The notes under the pieces were generated by a model. That model was given only the letters and a program-made list of their open reading frames with translations, was not told where the DNA came from and ran no database searches. Of a stretch of DNA of 40,885 nucleotides, positions 26,284 through 35,426 are shown in pieces (positions within the stretch are counted from its first letter, which is position 1; every line of letters starts with the position of its first letter). Origin of the DNA: Spirochaetales bacterium (GTDB lineage: Bacteria > Spirochaetota > Spirochaetia > DSM-2461). A program made the position numbers and the translations under genes. Location: contig JAFGYD010000224.1 in the NCBI GenBank assembly GCA_016936295.1, positions 1 through 40,885 of the forward strand. Direction: 5' to 3'.

Positions 26284-29081
26284 ATGAAAAAAATAATTCA
26301 AAAGATATTAATTCCATTTTTACTAATTAGTTGTACCACTGTTAATGACTTAAATAATAACATTGATAATCTATCACTTTTTTCTCTAGCAGAGACAACT
26401 AATATTATAGATGATACAACAGATTTAGAACAATTTAGATCCTATGGTAAATCAATTTCCAATATACCAATAAGAATGTTAGCACCCCATATAGAGAGTG
26501 ATAAAAGCATGGCTTTAGAATATTTAGAAAAAGAGATGCTAATTCCATCTAAAAAAGAGCTACTTAGAGTTATAGATTTTTACTATTTTGAGGGTTATAC
26601 CGCCGATATGATAGAAGCCTTGGAACTTTTGACAACTAAACCGGAATTACTTAATGATCCGGCAATCTTAGTAAAAGAGGAGACATGGAGTTCAGAATTA
26701 AGTAGTGGTATGATAAAAAAAAATATCCTTAGAACCATTAAATTTTTAGTTGAAAATCCCAAAATAACCAATTTAAAAGATGTTAGAATTTATGATTTAG
26801 TTACTATATCACTCCTTGTTCGTTTAGGTGTTGCATCTGAACTTATTACACAGAATGAAGCGAATAATGTTTATGACCAAATATCATTAGAACTCTTGAA
26901 ATTTAATGGGACATGGTATGATTTTTCAAAAAGTTATCTTTCTGGAGTTGCTTACTTTCATAGAGAAATGGATGATTTAAATAGCTCAGTTTTTGCCAAT
27001 GCATTTGCTGCATTAGAAATAATTAAATTTGGTTCTTATAGTAATGATGATCTTTCAACTATAAAAAAATATAGTAATTTAACCGCTATAAAGACACTAT
27101 ATGAAAAGAAAACAAATAATTACATCCTTCCGAAACTTCCCCCAAATATAACCACTACCAAAAATATAGAACTTCTGTATAATTATGACAGACTGACATA
27201 CGATTTAATTAATTTCCACTACATCGATTATATGTTAAATCTTGCTGTTTTAAATAATAATTACAAAGAAGTTCTTTCATATTTAAATAGTGGAGATACT
27301 TATTATGATTATTTAAATCATGTTGGAAATTCTCTTATTCACGAGGCTATAGGAAAAGATATTCGAATTTTAGAATCTTTACTTTCCTTTGGATTTAATC
27401 CCAATATGCCTTCAAAATCAACAGGAGACACTGCACTCCATAAAGCAGTTACAAAACAAGAGTATAACGATATTCGTGCATTATTAGAAAATAAGGCAGA
27501 TCCCAATATATTAAATATAAAGGACGAAACGCCACTCTGTTTTGCCGTTGACAACAATGATATAAGAGCTCTTTCTTTATTACTAGAATTCTCAGCAGAC
27601 CCTGAATTAGGATATGTTGGTAGTTATAAACCATTTGGATACTCACTAAGAAACTCTTATGATTTGATATCCCGTGAATTAATTAAATACATAGATAATA
27701 TGAATGCTCTTGCTATAGACGATTGGACCTACACTCACATTGCAACTCGATACGCGAATCTTGATATATTAGAGCAAATTCTATTAAAGGGCGGTGATCT
27801 AAATCTATTAAGAGATAATGGATGGAGTGCCGTACAACTAGTCCATTATAATGAAGATGATGATGTTAATAATAGATACAACTTAGTTGAAAAAATGGGG
27901 GGTAACTTTAATTATGTAAAGAGTAACGGTTACAATATTCTTACGGAGTATTTAAATAGTGAACATTTCAAGATATACGATGAAAACAAAGATAATAATG
28001 AATTTATTGATGTAGCTAATTTTGCACCATATTTTAGATATTTATTAGACAGAACTGAAAACTTATACCAGACAGAAAGTGATAATAGATCCATTCTATG
28101 GTTTATGAGAAATTACGGAAGTAAGGAAGATATAGATTATTTATTAGAAAAAACTTCAGAACAGAAAATTGATTCTGTAAATGGATATATTATTTTACGA
28201 TCTTTTTTAAACAGAGATTTAAAAGATGAATTTGAAATTGTATTAAAAAGGATTACTGATCTTAATTATAGAAATGAAAATGGATGGAATATTTTCTATT
28301 TAGCATATTCAAATCCTAAATTTTATTGGGCAGGAGATATTCTACTTGAGAATGGATTTGATTTAAATTTCCCAGGTTCAAATGATGAAAAAGTTATTGA
28401 TATGCTTGGAAGAAAAGGGGAATATAATTTATACCTGAAATTATTAGATTATGGAGCAGTGCCTGAAAAAATTTATGAAACAGTTAAACTGGCAAGAATT
28501 GAAAATTCAGAAGAGTCTAAAAACTTTATTAATAGTTTAATTAAATTAAATTTAGCATCTGAACTTGATAACCAATATTTTGGAGACAATCAATCTTTTT
28601 GGGATTTATCAAACTATTTTGAAAATGAGATTATATTCGATAGTAATAAATTAACTTTTAGTAACAACAATGAGAGTAGCTTAAGATTAGCATCCTCAGA
28701 TAAACTTTTAATAGATGATAATTTTACTGTCCGGTTCTTGCTACCTGACTATGATAAAGGTGTAATGCTTTATCTTCCTTGTAAATATGATAACAGTAAT
28801 GTTTTGTTTTATTAAATGATAGTAAATGTGCTATTGGTGTGCCAGAAGGAAGTAATAAAAAAAATATAATTTTTACAAAAAAAACTCTTGAAAAAGGAGA
28901 AAACTACAAAGTAGAAATTGAGAAAAAAGGGGCTATATATACTTTAAAAGTTAATAATGAAATTATTCATAAAATGAATTTTTCAGAATCAATCCGTGAT
29001 GATATTTCATGGATTATTCCAGGACAATCTACATTAAATATAGATGAATTAGAGGTTATTGGAGCAAATCTAAATGAGTAA
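26284..29081 (+). pseudogene. DUF1266-like plus ankyrin-repeat lipoprotein, interrupted by a frameshift near 28801-28815
   Basis: Lipobox MKKIIQKILIPFLLISC; ankyrin repeats TGDTALHKAVTKQEYNDIRALLENKADPN, DETPLCFAVDNNDIRALSLLL; the reading frame continues in the -1 frame as LLNDSKCAIGVPEGSNKKN... Confidence 0.7.
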
Positions 29082-30909
29082 ATATTTTACATTATTACTT
29101 ATAATATTATTTAGTTTTAGCTGTACTTCCATATCTAAAAATAGTAATGAAGATCTAAATTTAGAAGAATTTCGTGTAATTGCATTAAAAGCTTCCGATA
29201 TAATGTCAATTAATAATGGATACGAATATGGGTCACTAATTACTATAAAAGGAATTAATAACGCTTCAGAGGATGCACAATCCATTTTAACCTCAAGCTG
29301 GGGTATCAACGATAAAGATGAATTTAATAAAAGATTAAACATGCTAATAAATTCAGGGCAAAGAGAAACTTATATAAAGACACTAAACATACTTTTAACT
29401 AAAAAGGATAAATTAAATGATCCTGAATTACTTTTAAATATAGATACCTGGATAGATGATATTAATTCAGGAATTATTACTTATAATGATATTTTACGTA
29501 TGCAAACTCTGTTAGTTAGAAGTAAATATATATCATATTTTGATATCCATTTGTTTGAACTGGAGAGATTATCAGCACTGATAAGATGGGGATATGCGGC
29601 TAGATATTTAACTAAAGAGAGAGCTATATTCTTAATGAATAGTTTGGCCTACGAATTATCGAAATATAATATAACATGGTTAGATTTTGGAAACAGCTAT
29701 ATAGCAGGATTAACCTTTTTATGGTACGACAGCAAAAAAACAGATGCAAATATAAAAAGCAGGGCTATGAGTATACTTGATTTAATTCATCGATATTCCT
29801 GGTCAGAAGATGATTGGCAAAAAGCACAAAAATTAAGGGAGGAAGTAAAAAATAGTGATCAAATAGATAATAATCTATTTAAAAACAGTTTAAAATTTCC
29901 TAAATTACCTAAAAACATAGAAGTTAATCCACAAGTAGCAATACTATTTGATCCAAATAGAATGAGCGAGGGATATGTAGAAAAATACACATGGGATTAT
30001 AAACTGTTTAACGCAATTAATAAGAATGATGTAGCTGAAGTTAAATCTATAGTAGAACAAACCTCAGTAAATATTACAGATCTGAATTTATATTCAGGTG
30101 AGAGTTATATATATCAATCAGTAGAATTAAATAATATGGAAATAACCAAAATCCTGCTAGAACAAAATTTTGATCCAAATTTAAAATGTACAGGGAATGG
30201 ATGGGCACCCCTTCATAAAGCTGTTATGGATAAAAATTATAGTGCTATTGAATTATTACTTAAATACAATGCGGATATTGATATAAGAACTGATTTGGAG
30301 AAAACACCATTAGGCTACGCAATAAAATCAAATGATATAAATTTAGTTACTAAAATATTGGATTTTGGAGCTAATCCTGTTGCAGGATTTTACATAGATA
30401 ATAATCCAACATATTGGGGTGCTCTAAATAATGTAAGCGAAGAGATATCTAAAATTGTTATTGATAAAATTCCCAATAAAAGTTTAAACCCAAGAATTGC
30501 TTTTAGTGATTTGAAGTTATTAATAGATTGGGAGAGAAAAGAAGAATTTAAATCATTTATACAAAAGAGTAATAATCTTGAATACAGAGATAATAGTGGT
30601 ATGCATATACTCTACTACTCTCTTATGGAGAAAAACAGATATTGGGCTTCAAAAATATTAATTGATAATAATTTTAATCTAAATCTTCCCGGTCTTAATA
30701 ATTCTACAATAATGTATCCATTATGCAAAAGTAATAACTTTGAAATGATTCTGGAAATAATAGATAGAGGTTTTAATATTAATGAGTATGATTATAATAC
30801 CGGGAAACCAATAACAAAACTTATGTCAGAATCAATTACTGATACAACAAGTGAAGAGTATACCTCTTTTATTAATGAATTAAATAAAAGAGATATACAG
30901 CTATATTAA
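29074..30909 (+). CDS. DUF1266-like plus ankyrin-repeat lipoprotein, paralogue of preceding gene
   Basis: Lipobox LLIILFSFSC; LSALIRWGYAARYLTKERA...WLDFGNSYIAG (DUF1266-like); GWAPLHKAVMDKNYSAIELLLKYNADID ankyrin. Confidence 0.8.
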   Translation: MSKYFTLLLIILFSFSCTSISKNSNEDLNLEEFRVIALKASDIMSINNGYEYGSLITIKGINNASEDAQSILTSSWGINDKDEFNKRLNMLINSGQRETYIKTLNILLTKKDKLNDPELLLNIDTWIDDINSGIITYNDILRMQTLLVRSKYISYFDIHLFELERLSALIRWGYAARYLTKERAIFLMNSLAYELSKYNITWLDFGNSYIAGLTFLWYDSKKTDANIKSRAMSILDLIHRYSWSEDDWQKAQKLREEVKNSDQIDNNLFKNSLKFPKLPKNIEVNPQVAILFDPNRMSEGYVEKYTWDYKLFNAINKNDVAEVKSIVEQTSVNITDLNLYSGESYIYQSVELNNMEITKILLEQNFDPNLKCTGNGWAPLHKAVMDKNYSAIELLLKYNADIDIRTDLEKTPLGYAIKSNDINLVTKILDFGANPVAGFYIDNNPTYWGALNNVSEEISKIVIDKIPNKSLNPRIAFSDLKLLIDWERKEEFKSFIQKSNNLEYRDNSGMHILYYSLMEKNRYWASKILIDNNFNLNLPGLNNSTIMYPLCKSNNFEMILEIIDRGFNINEYDYNTGKPITKLMSESITDTTSEEYTSFINELNKRDIQLY

Positions 30910-30911
30910 AC

Positions 30912-32138
30912 TTATAGAACAAAGTTTCCATTAACAAAAACAGGGATTTCTGTTCCATCATCTTTAATCCCTGTAATTTCCAAGTCACTTGATCCGACCA
31001 TAAAATCTACATGAACCAAAGAGTCATTAACACCAGCCTTATTCATTTCTTCTTTATTCATATTCTCACCATTTTTAATATTTATGGGATATGCGCGACC
31101 TAAAGCAAAATGACACGATGCATTTTCATCGAATAGAGTGTTGTAAAAAATTGTTTTTGAATTTGAGATAGGAGAATCATATGGAACTAGGGCAACTTCC
31201 CCCAATCTTTTTGCTCCTTCATCTGTTTGAAGTAGTTCTTCAAGAACATCTCTACCCTCCTTTGCATCAAATTCTACAATTAAGCCATCTTTAAATACAA
31301 AATAAAAATCCCTAATTAGATTCCCATGGTAGTTTAACGGTAGACTACTAACAATTTTTCCATTAATCCCATCTTTTTTAGGCATTGAAAAGATCTCTTC
31401 TGTAGGCATATTTGCTATAAAATGCTGTCCGGTACTACTCTCTTCTCCACCACCAAACCAAATATGATTTTCCACAAGTTCAACTGTTACATTGGTACCT
31501 AGGCTGTTTTTATAATTTAATGATTTAAAATTACTATCATTTAAGAATTTTTTTCTTTTAGATAATATATCCTGATGCTCTTTCCATGCTTGAACAGGAT
31601 CTGGGGTATCGACTCTAACAGCTTTAAATATAGCATCCCAAAGTTTATTAACAGAATCAATACTGTTTTTTTCATTTGGAAATACCTTCTTTGCCCATGA
31701 TTCTGTTGGTATAGATGCAACACACCAGACATTCTGATTAGACATTAATCGACTTCTGTAATATTCACTGCCCAAAGTTATAGCTTTACTCTGTCTAGCC
31801 ATTCGTTTTGGGTCTACATCCTTCATAAGTTCAGGATCAGACGCAGAAATTCTAAGATAGGCTGCGTCCTGGTTTACTGTGGAATTTAAAAAATCCAAAT
31901 CCCAGCTGTTAACGTTGTCAAATATTTCATCTGGTCCCATATTAAATCTAATTCTATCTGACTTCTCATCATTCCATCGAATAAAAACTTCCTTTGCTCC
32001 CGCTTCATATGCCTTTTCGGTAACAAGACGGGTAAAATCCGCACATTCTACAGGTGAGTTAATAACTAATAATTGATTATTTTTTAGATTAATTCCTGTT
32101 CTAACTAATAAATCTGCATATTTTTCTTTATTATTCAT
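30912..32138 (-). CDS. M29 family aminopeptidase
   Basis: ADLLVRTGINLKNNQLLVINSPVE; VEFDAKEG; LGEVALVPYDSPIS; HVDFMVGSSDLEITG. Confidence 0.93.
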   Translation of the reverse strand: MNNKEKYADLLVRTGINLKNNQLLVINSPVECADFTRLVTEKAYEAGAKEVFIRWNDEKSDRIRFNMGPDEIFDNVNSWDLDFLNSTVNQDAAYLRISASDPELMKDVDPKRMARQSKAITLGSEYYRSRLMSNQNVWCVASIPTESWAKKVFPNEKNSIDSVNKLWDAIFKAVRVDTPDPVQAWKEHQDILSKRKKFLNDSNFKSLNYKNSLGTNVTVELVENHIWFGGGEESSTGQHFIANMPTEEIFSMPKKDGINGKIVSSLPLNYHGNLIRDFYFVFKDGLIVEFDAKEGRDVLEELLQTDEGAKRLGEVALVPYDSPISNSKTIFYNTLFDENASCHFALGRAYPINIKNGENMNKEEMNKAGVNDSLVHVDFMVGSSDLEITGIKDDGTEIPVFVNGNFVL

Positions 32139-32860
32139 TATTTTATTTGCTCCATATTATATTTAACCACATCTAATAAAGATATTGTACCGTTTTGTCC
32201 GGGAAAATTCATAAAAACTACATATTTAGCTTGAGGTAGAATCTCTTGTAATGCAGTAGCTTTAGTTGCGTGTAAATTATCAATAATAAATGCTGGATTG
32301 GTATTTTTAAACTCAACTAGTTGTTGGGGTGTTAGTGGTCCAGGCCCAAAAACTCCAATAACATTTAACCCCATCTCTTTTGCTAGGGATTGCATATGGA
32401 AATCAACTAGTACACCTTTTTTATCTAGTCCGTTTTCAATTATTCTACTTTTTATTTCTCTATATTCATTATGAAATAGAGCAAGATTTTCTTCAGCTTT
32501 ACTTGTTTTTCCCAATACCTTAGCAATCTTTAAAACACTCTCATCTATTGTTTTTAAATCGTAACCAGTTGTAATTGGTAACAATTTGGATGCATCAATA
32601 TTCAAAGATCCTTTAATCTCTTTTACCATAGTTTCATACCCGGCATAAATTATAAGTTTTGCATTTTGTAATTTAACAATATCACCCGGTTTTAATTCAT
32701 ACTCTGGGGGATGAACCATTTCTGGAGGTGTAAAAGTGTAAACATTATCTTCTCCAGCCAATGTAACATATCCTGCTACCCAATTTGTAGTAGTAACAAT
32801 TTCCTGGGAATAAATTGTTAATCCCAATAAAAAAATTAATATTAATGAAAAATATCTCAT
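32138..32860 (-). CDS. Metal ABC transporter substrate-binding protein (ZnuA-like)
   Basis: HPPEYELKPGDIVKLQNAKLIIYAGYE; signal peptide; gene order with permease and ATPase. Confidence 0.85.
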   Translation of the reverse strand: MRYFSLILIFLLGLTIYSQEIVTTTNWVAGYVTLAGEDNVYTFTPPEMVHPPEYELKPGDIVKLQNAKLIIYAGYETMVKEIKGSLNIDASKLLPITTGYDLKTIDESVLKIAKVLGKTSKAEENLALFHNEYREIKSRIIENGLDKKGVLVDFHMQSLAKEMGLNVIGVFGPGPLTPQQLVEFKNTNPAFIIDNLHATKATALQEILPQAKYVVFMNFPGQNGTISLLDVVKYNMEQIK

Positions 32861-33669
32861 TTTTTCTCCTTTATAAAAATAATAAAAATTAAAAATAAAA
32901 ATCCACCCAAAAGTGCCATAAATCCACTTACAGGGATATTAAAAGTCAAAGAACCAATAATTCCTGTAAATGATAATATAAAACCAAGAATTATACTTAA
33001 TGCAAAATAAAAGAATTGTCCTTTTTTCCAAAAACCTGCTAAAACTACTGGTAAAATTAGTAAAACATCTACCAGAAGTGCACCTAAAAGTTTCATAGCT
33101 AATGCAACTGAAATCCCAATAATCAGATTTAGTAAATATCCTAGAAAACTAGTATTAACACCTAGAGTCCTAGCATTTACTGGATCAAATAAAAAGATTG
33201 TAAATGCATCTCTTAAAATATAGAGTATCAGAACTACTACTACAGCCCAAATTATAAAAATCCAGAGCTCCAATTTAGTAAGTGAATATGGACTTCCCCA
33301 TAAAATCGATAAAATTCCCTGGCTGGGAATGGATTTTATCTGGGAAAGAATTGCGGCTCCTCCCAGGGAGAAGACCATTAGAAAGGAACTAATTCTTCCA
33401 ACATCCATTTTACGACTTTGATTAACATAAGTAATTGTAATTACAAATATTATATTTATTACAACCATTAGTAATATAGGAGATAGACCTAGAAAAACAG
33501 CTAAAGTTCCTGCAAATAATGCACCATGCATTAACATAAATCTCATTGGTAGTAAATTCAACTCTATAAGCGGGATGCCACACATGGGTAATACAATACC
33601 CGAAACTAACAGAGCAACAATTCCTCTCTGTATTGGAGGAATTGATAAAAATTCAAAGAATTGTATCAT
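32857..33669 (-). CDS. Metal ABC transporter permease (ZnuB-like)
   Basis: FLSIPPIQRGIVALLVSGIVLPMCGIPL; LGALLVDVLLILPV; multiple TM helices. Confidence 0.88.
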   Translation of the reverse strand: MIQFFEFLSIPPIQRGIVALLVSGIVLPMCGIPLIELNLLPMRFMLMHGALFAGTLAVFLGLSPILLMVVINIIFVITITYVNQSRKMDVGRISSFLMVFSLGGAAILSQIKSIPSQGILSILWGSPYSLTKLELWIFIIWAVVVVLILYILRDAFTIFLFDPVNARTLGVNTSFLGYLLNLIIGISVALAMKLLGALLVDVLLILPVVLAGFWKKGQFFYFALSIILGFILSFTGIIGSLTFNIPVSGFMALLGGFLFLIFIIFIKEKK

Positions 33670-34679
33670 CGATATATTTTTCCTTCATTTACAGTTAAAT
33701 AGTCCCAATTCATGGATTCAATAAATTGAGAATCGTGGGAAGAGACAAGAATTGTGGGCATCTCTCTGTAATGAATATCCTGTAATAACTCAATTAGAAC
33801 ACTACAACCCTTTTTATCTAAATGGGATGTTGGCTCATCTAATATAAAAAGCCCAGATCTCTGACAAATTAATCTTGCAAGATTAACCCTCTGTCTCTCA
33901 CCACCAGACAATTCGTAATAGATCCTGTTATATAATTCTAAAGCTCCTGTTCTTCTTAGAGAAATCTCTATTTGATAACTTTTCTCTTCCCCTTTTAACC
34001 CCATTAAAGCAGCAGATGATTTCATAATTTCACTAACTAAAACAGGCATGGATGCCCTATCATTATTTTGGGTTAATATACCTATTTTTCCTTTTTGAGG
34101 TAGAATAGATTCCCCCCTTCTCCTGTATAAAATTGAACCACTTAAACTTGGCTGAAGACCAGATATTGTTTTAAAAAAAGTAGTTTTCCCTTGCCCATTA
34201 TCACCTTTAACAATTAAAGCTTCACCTTCTTCTATAGTTAAATTAATGCTACTTAAAATCTTCTTTTTATTGTAACCACAACTTAAATCAGAACACTCAA
34301 TTTCAATACCCGAAAAAAGTCCTGCCCTTTTTTTTAGTATTCTATAGGCAGATTCAGAATCGTTAATATCTTCTAGCAAAGTTTCTGTTCTACACTTAAT
34401 TCTGTCAGTTAACTCGTCCCAGGATATATCTACATGATTTGCTTTAAATACTTCTAACCCTAATTTACTCAGTAAGCCAATATGAACTTTTTTAAAACCC
34501 ATATAACACATTAAATGGGCTGCAGCTCTACCAGCAATTTTGTCTTTTAAAAATAAACCGGAACAATTAATATTATTTAATTTAATATAATTTTCTAAAT
34601 CGAAAAGAGGATATACCCATCTTCCATTACTATGAAAAATAAGGTTTGTATTTTGATATACTTCTAAATTATTATTCAT
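33666..34679 (-). CDS. Metal ABC transporter ATPase with N-terminal DUF1893-like domain
   Basis: KGDNGQGKTTFFKTISG Walker A, YYELSGGERQRVNLARLI signature, FILDEPTSHLD; N-terminal LFLKDKIAGRAAAHLMCYMGFKKVHIGLLSKLGLEVFKANHVDISWDELTDRI. Confidence 0.85.
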   Translation of the reverse strand: MNNNLEVYQNTNLIFHSNGRWVYPLFDLENYIKLNNINCSGLFLKDKIAGRAAAHLMCYMGFKKVHIGLLSKLGLEVFKANHVDISWDELTDRIKCRTETLLEDINDSESAYRILKKRAGLFSGIEIECSDLSCGYNKKKILSSINLTIEEGEALIVKGDNGQGKTTFFKTISGLQPSLSGSILYRRRGESILPQKGKIGILTQNNDRASMPVLVSEIMKSSAALMGLKGEEKSYQIEISLRRTGALELYNRIYYELSGGERQRVNLARLICQRSGLFILDEPTSHLDKKGCSVLIELLQDIHYREMPTILVSSHDSQFIESMNWDYLTVNEGKIYR

Positions 34680-34692
34680 GAATCTCCTTTCA

Positions 34693-34721
34693 TTGACTTT
34701 TGAATGTTTAATATTTAAAGT
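34693..34721 (+). promoter_or_regulatory. Promoter TTGACT-N17-TAAAGT of the hydrolase lipoprotein gene
   Basis: -10 ends 6 nt before ATG 34728; no SD. Confidence 0.5.
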
Positions 34722-34727
34722 TATTAT

Positions 34728-35426
34728 ATGATGAAATTTATAAAGTATTTAACCTTTATTCTATTAATAATTACCTTTTCCTGCTCTTCTAAACCTAATT
34801 TTAGCAATGAATCTATTCCTGAAAAAATAAGTGTTACTAGAACTAAATCAGGTTATATGATAAATCCTCTATGTTACGATATGAAAACAGGATTTATATT
34901 CTACCCTGGTGGGCTTGTAGAAGCTGAAGCTTATATACCCCAAATGTCAAAAATTGCTTTGGAGTCAAACATAGCTGTATTTATTGTAAAAATGCCATTA
35001 AATCTTGCAGTATTTAATCAAAATGGAGCAAAAAAAGTCTTAAAGGAGTTTGACTATATAAATGATTGGTATATAGGAGGACACTCCCTGGGTGGTGTAA
35101 TGGCTACATCATATTTGCAAAAAAATCCTTCAGTTTTTTCAGGATTAATACTTATGGCATCATATCCGACAGAAAAAATGTCTATATCTAATTTAAATAT
35201 AAAAGTTTTATCTATTAAAGGTAGCGACGATGGATTAGTTCTAAATTCGGATATAGATAGCAGCAAATATTTACTGCCAAAGGATACTATTTATATAACA
35301 ATTCCTGGTGGAAATCATGCTAAATTTGGCTCATACGGAGAACAAAAAGGAGATAATCCTGGGACTATCTCCGAATTTGAACAGCATCAGCAAGTAAGTA
35401 TTGCTGTTAAACAATTTTTAAAGTAA
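34728..35426 (+). CDS. Alpha/beta hydrolase lipoprotein
   Basis: Lipobox FILLIITFSCSS; WYIGGHSLGGVMA nucleophile elbow; GGNHAKFG. Confidence 0.83.
   Translation: MMKFIKYLTFILLIITFSCSSKPNFSNESIPEKISVTRTKSGYMINPLCYDMKTGFIFYPGGLVEAEAYIPQMSKIALESNIAVFIVKMPLNLAVFNQNGAKKVLKEFDYINDWYIGGHSLGGVMATSYLQKNPSVFSGLILMASYPTEKMSISNLNIKVLSIKGSDDGLVLNSDIDSSKYLLPKDTIYITIPGGNHAKFGSYGEQKGDNPGTISEFEQHQQVSIAVKQFLK

Noticed and set aside
28839-29081. 80-aa ORF as an independent gene
   Set aside because: Starts at GTG without SD and continues the domain of the preceding ORF in the -1 frame; treated as the frameshifted 3' end.
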